A DNA stretch of 64,000 bases, taken from the NCBI GenBank assembly GCA_026182355.1, contig JAPFBL010000568.1, positions 156,023 through 220,022 of the forward strand, read 5' to 3'. This DNA comes from Hermatobates lingyangjiaoensis (Eukaryota; Arthropoda; Insecta; Hemiptera; Hermatobatidae). Under the pieces are notes generated by a model. The model saw nothing but the letters and a program-made list of their open reading frames with translations. It had not been told where the DNA came from and did no database searches. A program made the translations under genes and the position numbers. Shown here in pieces: positions 32,474 through 43,955 of the stretch (within the stretch, counting starts at the first letter, position 1; every line of letters begins with the position of its first letter).

Positions 32474-32887
32474 TAATTAAAATTTTGAATGGAAAAAAAA
32501 GAAGGCTAATTTTAATCCGTATTATATTTGTGTACTGTTTTTTTTCGCTATGAAGCATGACATTCCTTATGGTGTTTCCAAAATATTTTCTTTTATGTAG
32601 GTTTTTTTCCCTCCCCCCAGTTTCAAACCTATCATTTTATTGAAGCTTTTATGAACTTTATGGGTCTGTAGGAAGAAACAAATGTGTGACTAATCATTGA
32701 TTCACTACCTATTTATAATCAAATCATAGAGTGACGCTACATTTAGTGTCAACAGTATGTGTCACCCATCCAAGTGTTAACCACGCCCAAATGTTTCGTA
32801 ATTTGGATGATCTAATCATTAACAGTGTGTTCAATATGCTGTTACAGTTTATTGTATAATTTATGTTATATGCTCGACCCTTGGAGT
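32474..32887. other. No gene seen
   Basis: AT-rich with a short C-rich patch near 32611. No feature recognised. Confidence 0.4.
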
Positions 32888-33040
32888 TTCCGTACTTCAA
32901 GAAACGGTACTTTCAAGTTTCCGTACTCTTTTTTTGTTTCTTCTGAATAGTATAAATTATCATCCAGATATTGGTAATTCACAATGAGGGCAGAGTGAGA
33001 TAGAGTAGCCTAGGCTACTTCACTTTCTTTGTCTTAAGTA
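32888..33040. repeat. Interspersed repeat, copy 2
   Basis: Same order of words as copy 1 (TTCCGTACTTCAAGAAACGG ... TAGCCTAGGCTACTTCACTT ... TTTGTCTTAAG), same orientation. Confidence 0.8.
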
Positions 33041-33416
33041 AGCTATACTTTTATTATGCTTAAACAACATTATTATTACGTATTTGTGGGGCGCACTGAT
33101 AACTGTTTATTATGTTTTGTGTACATGTTAACAATAGAACACTTTAATATACATCACTACATGGGTCCCCACATAATACACAAAGTCTCTGTCTATTGCG
33201 AATTTCCGGTCAGATCCTCCGTACTGCTGAGCAGATGGCAAGGTGTGCGATGAAGTGTAGAATCCATTGGCGAAGCAACACAAAGCCTGACGAGTTGATA
33301 GAGTAACAGGGAGAGAGAACGATTCTAACAGGTAAAGATGGCGACAAAAAGCAAGTTCTTCAGCACAGCTGGTTTTTTAACTTACTTGCGTCAGTGTTCC
33401 ACTACATATTTTTATG
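33041..33416. other. No gene seen
   Basis: A GC-richer stretch at 33185-33360 has no supported frame or homology I recognise. Confidence 0.4.
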
Positions 33417-33484
33417 TACAGGGTGGGCCATAAGTTTCAATACATAGGAGAAATAAACATTCGTATCATTAGTTGTGCAATCCG

Positions 33485-34078
33485 TAATTGTGTGGTATTT
33501 ACTCATTCTGAGGTAAAATGGATAAACCAACAAAAGTCTCCACACAAATGAAGTTTTATTCAACGCGTTTCGAACACTTTGTGTTCATCATCAGGAAGAC
33601 ACTATAATACAAATTATATCTAACTAGTTACAAAAATTAGACAATTAGACCAGTTAACGAAATTTCTTAAACTGTTCCTAGAATCACAAAGGAAATAAAT
33701 AAGTAAATATAAAAAAAAAAAAGTTTCTTTCTTCTAAATTAGTGGTTCTGGTCTTCTGTATTTCAGTTAAAGGTTTTCAAGCGTACCCGAAGCCTTTGTC
33801 CCTTATCTCCTAAATGCCTATCCCCACTATTTCGCAACGGATCTGTTTCCTACTTGTTGTTTTCACTGGACCAACCCGCCAGCACCACATCCTTGGGTAT
33901 ATCTTGAATTCTCTTAATTGAATTTTATTATTTCACTCTAATTTTGTAACTGATTAGATATAATTTGTATTATAGTGTCTTCCTGATGATGAACACAAAG
34001 TGTTCGAAACGCGTTGAATAAAACTTCATTTGTGTGGAGACTTTTGTTGGTTTATCCATTTTACCTCAGAATGAGTGA
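33485..34078. mobile_element. Family P foldback
   Basis: Arms TTACTCATTCTGAGGTAAAA... and ...TTTTACCTCAGAATGAGT, middle about 33620-33960. Nested in the Tc1/mariner-like element. Confidence 0.85.
33553..33598 (-). ncRNA. Hammerhead ribozyme-like motif, family P
   Basis: Minus strand: TTC, CTGATGA, extra T, GAACAC-AAA-GTGTTC, GAA, ACGCGT, T, GAA. Mirror copy on the plus strand near 33980-34025. Confidence 0.85.
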
Positions 34079-34489
34079 ACATTCGTATATTTGACAAATT
34101 GTTATTTACATAATGTGCTCTATACGACTAACATTGTTTAGAATATACATATTAATACGTGTTTGCCATTGTTGATGAACACGCATTGGCTATTAATACG
34201 TGTTTGCCATTGTTGATGAACACGCATTAGCACGGTAATGGCGCTGATGATACGTTCCTTGAGATGATTTATCCTTGAGTGTCCCAAAAAAGACAGAAAT
34301 CAAATATTGTATTTTTTCTTGGACTCCGTATATTCGCAGCAAGTATAGTAGCTGATATGTCTTCATCAGTGGCCCCTACGTCTTGGGCCACTTCGTGGTT
34401 TATTTGCTATATTTCCAGTTTTCTTACACTTACAAATAACTTTTGCTACAATGTTGTGTGTGGTGCTCGTTCCATGTTTTCCATTAAGC

Positions 34490-35146
34490 CAGTGGTTCTC
34501 AAACTGGGGTCCGCGGTCCCCTAGGGGATTGTTACAGTCATAATGACATCGTTGTTGCTGGGAAATGATATCAAAGCGTTGCATCTCAAATTACACCTTT
34601 TTCCGTTTGAAGTTTCTGGATAGGTGCAAAACATATTTTCTGTGAATTGTCAATTCGTGATTTTTGGATCCAAATGGTACAGTCCTATCCTGAAGTTGCA
34701 AAGCTGGCTCTAAAGGTGCTGATTCCATTCGCAACTACCTATGAATGGAAGACAGCATTTACTTGCCATCAAAACAAAATCCCGAAACAGGTTAGAAGCC
34801 ACAAATGATATGAGAGTTGCACTTGCCAAAACTAAGCCAAATATAGAAGAACTGGTTGAGGCAAAGCAAATGCACCCATCACATTGAATGAAGTTTTAAT
34901 ATATTTCAATGTTGCTATTTTCTGATTAAATAATTGATTAAATAAGATTTTTTTTTGTTTTAATAGAAATCGGTTGCAATTTTTTGAAAAAATATTTTTC
35001 TGATTGAATAAACGTTTGTTTCCCCAAAATGTTTTGTTCCAGTAACCTATATGTTAACTGGTTGTTATAAAAGGGTCCGTGAGCCATCTAAAATATCATA
35101 AAGAGACCACCATGCAAAAAATCTCAAAATAGTTTTAGAACCACTG
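34490..35146 (+). mobile_element. hAT element remnant with 8-bp target duplication
   Basis: CAGTGGTTCTCAAACTGGGG at the left, inverse GTTTTAGAACCACTG at the right, CATTAAGC duplicated on both sides (34482-34489, 35147-35154). Interior reads FWIQMVQSYPEVAKLALKVL and IPFATTYE, the hAT C-terminal dimerisation domain of ZBED-like transposases. Confidence 0.93.
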
Positions 35147-35331
35147 CATTAAGCTCTGCTGCCACCATGCGATTGCTTCCCGATCCAGCCATTAGTATAA
35201 CTTCAATTCGTTACTCATTTTTCAAACGCATTTTCTAAGGTATATAAAATATTAGATTAAAAAAAATATCTGAAATATAAAAGAATATACATTATGATTT
35301 CATTGTATGGAAACTTATGGCCCACCCTGTA

Positions 35332-35588
35332 TAATAAACATAACTGTATCGACCTGTATTTGATGATCGTGATTTAAAGCAAGATGAGGCAGAGAATAGT
35401 TAGCTATCCTCCCTTCTCATATGTCTATGCTACTCCGATTTCATTCAAATCGGCCATTACAGTATTCAACCAGTCTAACCGTACTGAACTGTTTTGAGGC
35501 TCGGTTACACATTCTATGGTACGTCTTAACCTGTTGTCAATAGTTAGGCTTATTTTTTTTTTGTTCATTATAAATTTTAATGTATAAA
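35332..35588. other. No gene seen
   Basis: Unique-looking sequence; nothing recognised. Confidence 0.4.
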
Positions 35589-35754
35589 TAATCCGTCTTC
35601 AGGAGAAAAGAGAGAATGGGCGACCAAGCACGCCGTTGTGTTTCCGGCGTGCTTGGTCGCCCATTCTCTCTTTTCTCCTGAAGACGGATCATCCGAAAAT
35701 TTGAGTTTGTAAGTGTGTCTCTTTCTCTGTGTATTGCTTTTCTTCGTTTGTGAA

Positions 35755-35762
<8 letters not shown>
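35589..35762. mobile_element. PLE pLTR foldback, family B
   Basis: Left arm is truncated just outside the hammerhead; right arm is complete to TA. Inner part GACCAAGCACGCCG / CGGCGTGCTTGGTC. Confidence 0.8.
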
Positions 35763-35791
<29 letters not shown>

Positions 35792-35795
<4 letters not shown>

Positions 35796-36072
35796 TCAAT
35801 ATAAACAAAGAAACATAGAGAAATCAGAAGAACACACTTACAGTCTCTAATTTTCGGTTTGAACCGTCTTCAGGAGAGATAAGAGAGGGAAACCAAGCGC
35901 ACTCCCGTTTCGCTTGCGCTTGGTTTCCCTCTCTTATCTCTCCTGAAGACGGTTCAAACCGAAAATTAGAGACTGTAAGTGTGTTCTTCTGATTTCTCTA
36001 TGTTTCTTTGTTTATATTGAACTATATTTGTCCGTTTTGGATCGTATTTCCAACGAAAAAAAGTGTATATAT
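35792..36072. mobile_element. PLE pLTR foldback, family C
   Basis: Arms TAGTTCAATATAAACAAAGA... and inverse meeting near 35905, followed on the right by TTTGTCCGTTTTGGATCG and TA. Confidence 0.88.
35939..35972 (+). ncRNA. Hammerhead ribozyme-like motif, family C
   Basis: TCTC, CTGAAGA, extra C, GGTT-CA-AACC, GAA, AATT, A, GAGA. All helices perfect. CTGTAAGTGTG, a strong splice-donor match, follows at once. Mirror copy on the minus strand at 35847-35880. Confidence 0.88.
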
Positions 36073-36077
36073 ATATA

Positions 36078-36235
36078 GTGGTACCCCGGGATACGAGTGC
36101 CCCAACATACGAATTATTTGAGATACGAGCTGTCAAATGAGCGAAATTTTGTTTTGAAATACGAGTGAAATTTGAGATACGAGGAACAGCCAATTGTAGT
36201 ATCAGGTCATTTATAAATATGTACATTTCTTTTTT
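36078..36235 (+). mobile_element. Pogo-like MITE, left end only
   Basis: TAGTGGTACCCCGGGATACG followed by repeated ATACGAG words, typical of pogo-type ends; no right TIR found. Confidence 0.55.
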
Positions 36236-36439
36236 CTACAGGAGGATTTAGCTCCTGTCCAATCAATATGATGATTTTCATTGTTTATATGCAAGAATAA
36301 GGCACTACTTTTTTCCTGTCTACTTACGTTGTATTGGTGTTGTTTTACACTTGTCTTTTTTAATGATTTACCAGTTCGACCAATATACATTTTATGGCAA
36401 TTATTGCACGGAATTTTATAAATACCAATGTGGAATAAT

Positions 36440-37395
36440 TGGTTAGTAATCGGAGTCGGCTGAATTCTTCCGACTCCGACTCCAGAAGGTCGAAAATATG
36501 CCCTGACTCCGACAAGACAACCCTGGTGGTAACTGAACTTAGATTTTAATTCGTGCTGGCATTGACTTTATCTAATGAAATGGTCGTATGTAGAGAATAT
36601 TTAGTGAGGAATCGGAGTCGGCTGATTTCTTACGACTCCGACTCCACAAGGTCGAAAATATGCCCTGACTCCGACAAGACAACCCTGGTGGTAACTGAAC
36701 TTAGATTTTAATTCGTGCTGGCATTGACTTTATATAATGAAATGGTCGTATGTCGAGAATATTTAGTGAGGAATCGGAGTCGGCTTATTTATCTCGACTT
36801 CGACTCCACAAGGTCGAAAATATGCCCTGACTCCGACTCCACAGTCCTAGTGGTAACTGAACTTAGGAATTTAATTTGTTCTGGCATTGACTTTATATTA
36901 TAAAATGGTCGTATGTTGAGAATATTTAGTGAGGAATCGGAGTCGGCTTCGACTCCACAAGGTCGAAAATATGCCCTGACTCCGACTCCACAGTCCTAGT
37001 GGTAACTGAAATTAGGAATTTAATTTGTTCTGGCATTGACTTTATATTATGAAATGGTCGTATGTCGAGAATATTTAGTGAGGAATCGGAGTCGGCTTAT
37101 TTATCTCGACTTCGACTCTACAAGGTCGAAAATATGCCCTGACTCCGACTCCACAGTCCTAGTGGTAACTGAAATTAGGAATTTAATTTGTTCTGGCATT
37201 GACTTTATATTATGATATGATCGTATGTCGAGAATATTTAGTGAGGAATCGGAGTCGGCTTATTTATCTCGACTTCGACTCCACAAGGTCGAAAATATGC
37301 CCTGACTCCGACTCCACAGTCCTAGTGGTAACTGAAATTAGGAAGTTAATTTGTTCTGGCATTGACTTTATATATTAAAATGGTCGTATGTCGAG
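36440..37395. repeat. ~155-162-bp satellite, six copies
   Basis: Each unit: AATCGGAGTCGGCT...CGACTCCACAAGGTCGAAAA, ATGCCCTGACTCCGACTCCA, TAACTGAAATTAGGAATTTA, TGGTCGTATGTCGAGAATAT. GC-rich (CGACTC)-type core in otherwise AT-rich DNA. Confidence 0.95.
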
Positions 37396-37504
37396 AAGAA
37401 TTTTCTCATAGGAATATATTATACCAAAATACGATTAATATGTTTTACAGTCCAAAGACCCTACGATAAATCCTTATTAAATACTCCTTTAATTTGAATA
37501 TAAA

Positions 37505-37658
37505 TGTGCAAAGAACAATAAGAATTGGGAAAAGATGTTTCAACCGTAACAAATAGTTTTCGTCAGGGTCAAATCCCAATTAAATTGATTCATTTCTGAC
37601 GAAAGTATTAACTGAGGATGCCCACTTGTTAAGGTTGAAAGATCGCAGTCATTTTTTA
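37505..37658. mobile_element. Decayed family A foldback
   Basis: CCGTAACAAATAGTTTTCGTC and TTAAGGTTGAAAGATCGCAG are degraded family A cores; no TA tract. Confidence 0.65.
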
Positions 37659-38722
37659 CTTTACTATAAGTAAAGTATAGTGATCGTGAAAAAATTCGAT
37701 CTCGAGATTTTGACGGAATTACATGTTTTGAATTATGCATGATGGGAAAGTCACTTTTTTTGCCAAAAACCGTTTTTTTTAAAAACATTTATTTCTCCTA
37801 AACTGATAACCCTAGAGTTTTGAAATTTTGACATCATCTTTGAGGTTACAAATGGAACAAACGAAAAATATATTCAGAATTTTAAATCAACAGGAAATAT
37901 TTTTTTTTTTCAATAAAATGTAAAAATTTTGACTTATAATTCAATCTCAAAACTTGTGAGAGCCATACAAGCCATACTGTTTGACAAACAAGAATGAAAC
38001 TATGCCTATAAATAGAACATTATGTGTAGAATGAATTGAGATATTGTTTTTCAAAATTACATTCGCTAATGGGGCGTTACAGTACGATTTCTGTTTTCAG
38101 AAAATGTTTTTTTGACGCTAAACGGCTCATTAAAAAATAATGAAAATTTGACCAAAAATGGAACAAAAAATTAGCAATTCACCAAAAAAAAATTCATGAA
38201 GTTTCAATTATGGAAAAGAGGCAATAACGCTATAAAAACTGTTTGTTTATCTTAGACTAAGAGATCACCTGCTATACTTGTCGAATTTTTTATATTTTTT
38301 TTCATTGTTTACATTGACTTAGAAATATTTTGAGCGATTCCACTGAGATAAAATTGATATTTATAAAGGAACAATTTAAATTGTTTATTGACTTATGTGA
38401 AATGTAAGAGGAATAATATTGTGCAGGAAAATGATAACATACACTCAGAAAAAATTCGTATATATGTTATTTGACAAAGGGGAAGGAAAATGATCTTATT
38501 AAATACTAAGAAGCCATAAAATTCAAAGTATAATAATTCTGAAAAAAAAACAAAAATGTAAAAGATAATTCAAAATTGAAATCTTTCGTTTAGAGATTAA
38601 TAAATGTAATTATGTAATAATAAATGTATAAAATAATATAATAAATGTATATTATATAAAAGAAATTTGATATTAAGTTACTTATAGTAAAGTTGAGTGT
38701 AGGCCACTCCAGATTTTTTTTT
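37656..38722. repeat. Long interspersed repeat, copy 1
   Basis: Starts TACTTTACTATAAGTAAAGT (itself a palindrome) and ends GAGTGTAGGCCACTCCAGAT. Matches copy 2 (41566-43148) closely but lacks its ~180-bp and ~430-bp segments. No transposase recognised. Confidence 0.85.
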
Positions 38723-38871
38723 CTCATTTCTTGTAGTACTGAGAAATGATTACTCATTTTCTTCATTTCGTTTTTATTGTAGTTTGAACTTTGATTGTTA
38801 TTGTACATGTTTATGGTGAAATCTTGTTATATGTGAGTATAAATAAAAATTATACAAACATGTAAATAGAA

Positions 38872-39532
38872 ATCAGTTATTGTAGGGTAAAAATCTAATG
38901 AAATAGTCTCCACATATAAAAATTTTAATGATATAAACAACGTGTTTCGAACACGTAGTGTTCTTCCTCAGGCATTGACTAAAAAAATACAATGACACCA
39001 GAGAGTTATCTATAGTACAAAGTAAATAAGTACAAAAATTAATATAAAATAAAATAAGGTAGAAAGTACGAACCTAAGGATGAGTGCCTCTGAATAAGAC
39101 TGACTGGTAATGGAATGGACATGGGTGGGGGTATAGGGTACATCTGTTTCTTATTAGAAGGCAGGTACTACATTTCATTGTAATTTTTTTTCCCTTAAAA
39201 GTTATGCTGAGCCTTTACATTTTCTTTTAGACCAATTGTAGGAGACATATTGAAAATATAACACACAGAGCTATAACGAAATATAAACCAAATATATGTA
39301 TAAGGAGAAAGTAGAACTTTTTTTTTTATATAAATAGTTTTTTTAATTTATATAACTCTCTCTGGTAAGATAACTCTCTGGTGTCATTGTATTTTTTAGT
39401 TAATGCCTGAGGAAGAACACTACGTGTTCGAAACGCGTTGTTTATATCATTAAAATTTTTATATGTGGAGACCATTTCACTAGATTTTTACCCTAAAATT
39501 AGTAAATACCACATAATAACTGATTGCACTAC
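38872..39532. mobile_element. Family P foldback, full length
   Basis: Arms of about 105-125 bp (TGTAGGGTAAAAATCTAATG ... and inverse) around a 430-bp middle (38980-39400). Intact sister of the collapsed palindrome at 21.2 kb. Confidence 0.88.
39402..39446 (+). ncRNA. Hammerhead ribozyme-like motif, family P
   Basis: CTGAGGA, extra A, GAACAC-TAC-GTGTTC, GAA, ACGCGT, T. Helix I is weak. Mirror copy on the minus strand at about 38942-38975. Confidence 0.75.
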
Positions 39533-39534
39533 AA

Positions 39535-39675
39535 TCAGAGTACCGCCTCTGCATACAACGGAGTACCGCCCTTTCTTCCTGCGGGACTCTTCGCTCTTCA
39601 CACCTCCTGATGACAACGATGGTCGAAATATCGATGTGAGTTATATCTGTGTGTTTCCTTCGTTTTGAATTTATT

Positions 39676-39705
<30 letters not shown>
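39535..39705 (+). mobile_element. Single PLE arm, family D
   Basis: CTGATGA, C, AAC-GATG-GTC, GAA, ATAT, C; the inner part repeats GAGTACCGCC. Ends at TA (39685-39707). Confidence 0.75.
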
Positions 39706-39707
<2 letters not shown>

Positions 39708-39905
39708 TGATAAAAGTATCAACCGTGGAATACAAACAAAACTAAAGTTTATCGGAACTATGTCAGTTCTTCAGGTTCAAATTAATCTCTCATTGCCAAC
39801 GTTTCGGTTTTTATTTAAAACCTTTTTCATTGGTCTACAAAAACAGAGGAAATATAGAAAATAATTCAATAATTAAAAAAGCAAACATACATAAAAGTGC
39901 AATTA
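39708..39905 (-). mobile_element. Single PLE arm, family E1
   Basis: GATACTTTTATC-type outer end beside TA (as AAAGTATCAACCGTGG), then CAGTTCTTCAGGTTCAAATT and GTTTCGGTTTTTATTTAAAA. Confidence 0.75.
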
Positions 39906-40019
39906 GTTAGCGTTTGTTAGCCAAAAACAACTTAAAAGTCCATAACTTCGCTTCTACGTTGAATTTTCAATCCGTTTAAAGCTAAGATTTTAAATTGAAC
40001 ATACCAAACCTATCTTCGA

Positions 40020-40204
40020 AGTTTCATCTTGCTATATCTTATGATGGCTGAGTTTACTTAATGGCAAAATTTTACAGACAAACCGATAGACTTAATTTTT
40101 CTAAAGGTGGATTCAGTTTCTCTAATATATGAAACGTAAAGATAACTTGAAATGAGTCAATTCTAAGCAATGTACAGACAAAATCTTTCTTTTATTTATA
40201 TAGA
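40020..40204. repeat. Interspersed repeat tail shared with 44215-44394
   Basis: GTTTCTCTAATATATGAAAC, AGATAACTTGAAATGAGTCA and TTTTATTTATATAGA occur in both. Possibly the right end of a Helitron/Helentron-like element. Confidence 0.65.
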
Positions 40205-41066
40205 TATTTATAATAGTTTCAGTTAAATTAATTAAATAGCATTACATGTTAAATTGAAGGAGAACAAGTTTATTTGATTAAATATTATAATGAATTTAGA
40301 AAAATAAATAATTTATTTTTAATTGATTAGATTTTGTTTATACTAGACTCAATTAAATTAATTAAATAGTATTACAAGTTGAATTGAAGGACCATACTAA
40401 ATCACTTAATTAAGGTATTATGAAACTTGAAACACTCTAGGTCGAATTAACTTACTTCTAATTGCCTGAAGCATTGTTCTTTATTCTCCAGACGGTGTGA
40501 TAAGGAATATCTCAGTGGAATATTTAAAAAAGTAATTTTTTAAGGTGTTCATACCAACTGACATGTGATTGTTAGACTTAAACAAATGACGCCCCCCCCC
40601 CACACTCCACATTGATTTAATTTTTCTTCAATAAATAAAAGAATAAAATTCAATAGAATTTCAATTTAGTGTAGAGTATTAAAATAAATAAAATACTCTA
40701 AACAATGTTTGTTGATATTTATATTTTCTTGTTTTCGTTGCCAACGACCAACTATTATTTCCGTTCTCTGTACCATAGTGCGCGTTGTAATTAGCAGTTC
40801 CAGGTCACGGACTCAACTACTGCTGAGTTATAATACTGCTGTGTTTGTGAAGTCAGTAAGTAAATGTCTGTACTCTTTTATTCGGTATATATTATTTCAT
40901 GGTCGTTTGGTATTGTTGAGTCGTGAAAAGTTGTAGGTCTAGGGTTTGGCTTTCTATCTTAACAGCCTCTATGATGGATGTGGTTGGGGAGTTCTTAGGG
41001 ATAGGCTCTGAACAAGGGGTCTTATCCTCATTGGCCACCAGTCTATCTGTGAACTTTTCGTTAGTA
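40205..41066. other. No gene seen
   Basis: AT-rich, with a diverged duplication (TTAAATTAATTAAATAG... at 40225 and 40350). The 75-residue frame at 40709-40936 has no recognisable motif. Confidence 0.45.
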
Positions 41067-41100
41067 TCTATATATATAAAAGTTCGTGAGTTTGTTTGTT

Positions 41101-41424
41101 AGTTAGACCAGGCTAGCTCAGTGGTTACGTGCTCGCCTCTGAACTGATAGGACCGGGGTTCAATCCTCACCTGGCCCTCGATTTATTCACGCGGGAGGTG
41201 ACTAAATCTGAGCGCGTCGTCCCTCGGAGAAGGACATTAAACCGTCAGCCCCGAGCCTGTACGATGTCAGGTACTCGTTAACGATCCCCTACTCTAAATA
41301 CACTTGAGTTAGGCAAAATTTAGGACTCCCACTGTAGAATCAATCTTCATTGTGTGGTATCACAAAGGCCCAATGCTTGGCCTAAGTGTGTTCCCTTGTG
41401 GGACTACCACTGTAACCTAACCTA
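41101..41424 (+). mobile_element. tRNA-headed SINE with AACCT tail
   Basis: A box TAGCTCAGTGG and B box GGTTCAATCC in a tRNA-like head, then a ~220-bp body (CCCTCGGAGAAGGACATTAA, CCGTCAGCCCCGAGCC) ending in AACCTAACCT. GTTTGTT flanks both sides (41094-41100, 41425-41431). It interrupts the GTTTGTTCACCC segment that is continuous at 15000. Confidence 0.85.
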
Positions 41425-41565
41425 GTTTGTTCACCCATTTTTCGTGGAAATAGAGACCTGAAATTATTATAATCTTTACTTTTGTTGTTACTGGGTTTGT
41501 TGTAGTTGTAGTTGAAAGTTGTTGTTGTTGTTTTATACAGTTGATACGGTAGCAATTTGGTATTT

Positions 41566-43148
41566 TTACTTTACTATAAGTAAAGTATAGTGATCATGAA
41601 AAAATTCGATCTCGAGATTTTGACGGAATTACATGTTTTGAGGTCCCAGAAGTCGTTTTATGACGTTTTTACGATGATGTCTGTGTGTGTGTGGGTGGGT
41701 GAGTGTGTTAGCATTGCTTGTTACCACGCTACGGTCCAGAATCTTTCATGGATCAAGTTGATATTTTACACAAAAATGGGCCCCATAAGACGAAGATCCC
41801 TATTGTTTGAGAAGAATTATGCATGATGTGAAAGTCACTTTTTTTGCCAAAAACCGTTTTTTTTAAAACATTTATTTCTCCTAAACTTATAACCCTAGAG
41901 TTTTGAAATTTTGATATTATCTTTGAGGTTACAAATGGAACAAACGAAAAATATATTTAGGATTTTAAATCAACAGAAAATATTTTTTTTTCAATAAAAT
42001 GTACAAATTTTGACTTATAATTCAATCTCAAAACTTGTGAGAGCGATACAAGCCATACTGTTTGACGGACAAGAATGAAACTATGCCTATAAATAGAACA
42101 TTATGTGTAGAATGAATTGAGATATTGTTTTTCAAAATTACATTCGCTAATGGGGCGTTACAGTACGATTTCTGTTTTCAGAAAATGTTTTTTTGACGCT
42201 AAACGGCTGATTAAAAAATAATGAAAATTTGACCAAAAATGGAACAAAAAATTAGCAATTGATAAAAAAAAATCATGAAGTTTCAATTATGGGAAAGAGC
42301 AATAACGCTATAAAAACTGTTTGTTTATCTTTGACTAAGAGATCACCTGCTATACTTGTCGAATTTTTTATATTTTTTTTCATTGTTTACATTGACTTAG
42401 AAATTTTTTGAGCGATTCCATTGAGATAAAATTGATATTTATAAAGGAACAATTTAAATTGTTTATTGACTTATATGAGATGTAAGAGGAATAATATTGT
42501 GCAGGAAAATGATAACACACACTCTGAAAAAATTCGTATATATGTTATTTGAAGAAGCCATAAAATTCAAAGTATAATAATTCTGTAAAAAACCAAAAAT
42601 GTAAAAGATAATTCAAAATTGAAATCTTTCGTTTAGAGATTAATAAATGTAATTATTGTACATCTTTAATTTTAAATCACCTTAAAACAACATTTTCTTA
42701 GCTGTTTATGATGTTTTTCAGAGAAAAATGGGTATTTTCCTATTTTAAATTTGAAAATTTTTCTTTAATATTGAATGTAGAAGGATGTCAAGTAAACGAT
42801 GTAAGAAATCCACTGGCTATTTGAACAGAGGCTATGTTCTCTTGTAGGAGAATATTTCGTATCAAGAAATGTTCACTTTGGTTTTTCAAAAATGTTATTA
42901 CTGCTGTAGTTATACTAATGTTATACTAATGAAATTATTTGCATCAGCTGTGTGATGTACCAAAATAAGCTTATATATTGATATGTCCTTCAATCACTAT
43001 CTGTACTACCTCAGGAATGAAAGACTAATAATCATATCCCATTTAGATGTTAACATTATGCTTAATTGAGACGTTATATATTATATACTCAAGAAATTTG
43101 ATATTAAGTTAGTTATAGTAAAGTTGAGTGAAGGCCACTCCAGATTTT
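41566..43148. repeat. Long interspersed repeat, copy 2
   Basis: Longer version of 37656-38722, with extra segments at about 41641-41816 (GTCCCAGAAGTCGTTTTATG ... includes GTGTGTGTGTGGG) and about 42655-43090. Ends GAAGGCCACTCCAGATTTTT. Confidence 0.85.
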
Positions 43149-43324
43149 TTCTTTTACTGTTTAAATCGATCCCCTAATGGGTGATAACTTATAATCTGTT
43201 TTTGGCTAACTTCACAAATATGTATATTTTGAACGAGTATAGTAAGTAGGTATTGTTATTTGATATCAATTTTATTTTCATTTAAGTTTTCAGCGATAGA
43301 TAATTGACAAGGTGTTTCTCGAAG

Positions 43325-43955
43325 TTTATGATCTGTCATCCATTCACAATAACTGGCTTTGTGAACGAGGAATTCTCACCCCCTGCAAATGAGCAAGCGG
43401 GAAAATTCAACAAACACGTTCTTACGCTATATTAAGCTGAAGAAAGAACTTACAAATCAGTAAAGAGAGTGATTAGTGATGAGGAAGTAGTTCATTTTCC
43501 AATTGAGTTTTTTTGGGTATTTCTTGACTCCGTGACTGCTCCTTGACTGCCTGCTCATGAGTACAAACTTAAAGTGTTACGATACCTGAGTGTCCCAAAA
43601 ACGTGGAACAGGACACGACTCCGTATTCGTCCTTTGTACAGATAAGTCATAGATGCTGATTTCATGATTGGATGTGGTACTGGGGAGTCAGTGTTTATAC
43701 CACGAATACCATTGATACCTAGCAGTTGTCCCTTTTAAGTCAAACGGTTGTAATTTCCCGTAGCGTCTGAAGTCTCAAATCAAGGCCAAACTCTGTCTAC
43801 GGCAGAACTTGAAATGAGTGAGACCATGTGTTTCTCACATGGTCAACTGTATGTTGCTTACTCAAGAGTCAATGGTCCCAACTGTCTATTCTACAATGCA
43901 CCTGAAGGACAGACAACTAATGGTGTGTATACAGAGGCACTTACTTAACACTGTG
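43325..43955 (+). pseudogene. Helitron PIF1-like helicase fragment, heavily decayed
   Basis: Pieces in shifting frames: WLCERGILTP, ERTYKSVKRVISDEEVVHFP, VFIPRIPLIPSSCPF, NQGQTLSTAELE, CFSHGQLYVAYSRVNGPN. Same family as the relic at 15.1-16.0 kb but a different lineage. Confidence 0.8.

Larger units (their letters stand above)
33419..35329 (-). mobile_element. Tc1/mariner-like element with nested insertions
   Basis: TIR CAGGGTGGGCCATAAGTTTC at both ends, TA at 33417-33418 and 35330-35331. Minus-strand coding remnants: helix-turn-helix part (NIVAKVICKCKKTGNIANKP, RSGPRRRG) and, after a gap, ERIISAITVLMRVHQQW. Carries a foldback and a hAT element. A 41-bp piece (GTGTTTGCCATTGTTGATGA...) is tandemly duplicated near 34150-34235. 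Confidence 0.85.

Noticed and set aside
41108..41178. tRNA gene
   Set aside because: A and B boxes are present, but the acceptor stem does not close, a conserved SINE body and tail follow, and the insert has a target duplication. Same for 44062 and 63903.
41418..41428. Telomeric or subtelomeric tract
   Set aside because: Only two AACCT units, located exactly at the SINE 3' end, so a SINE tail is the better explanation.
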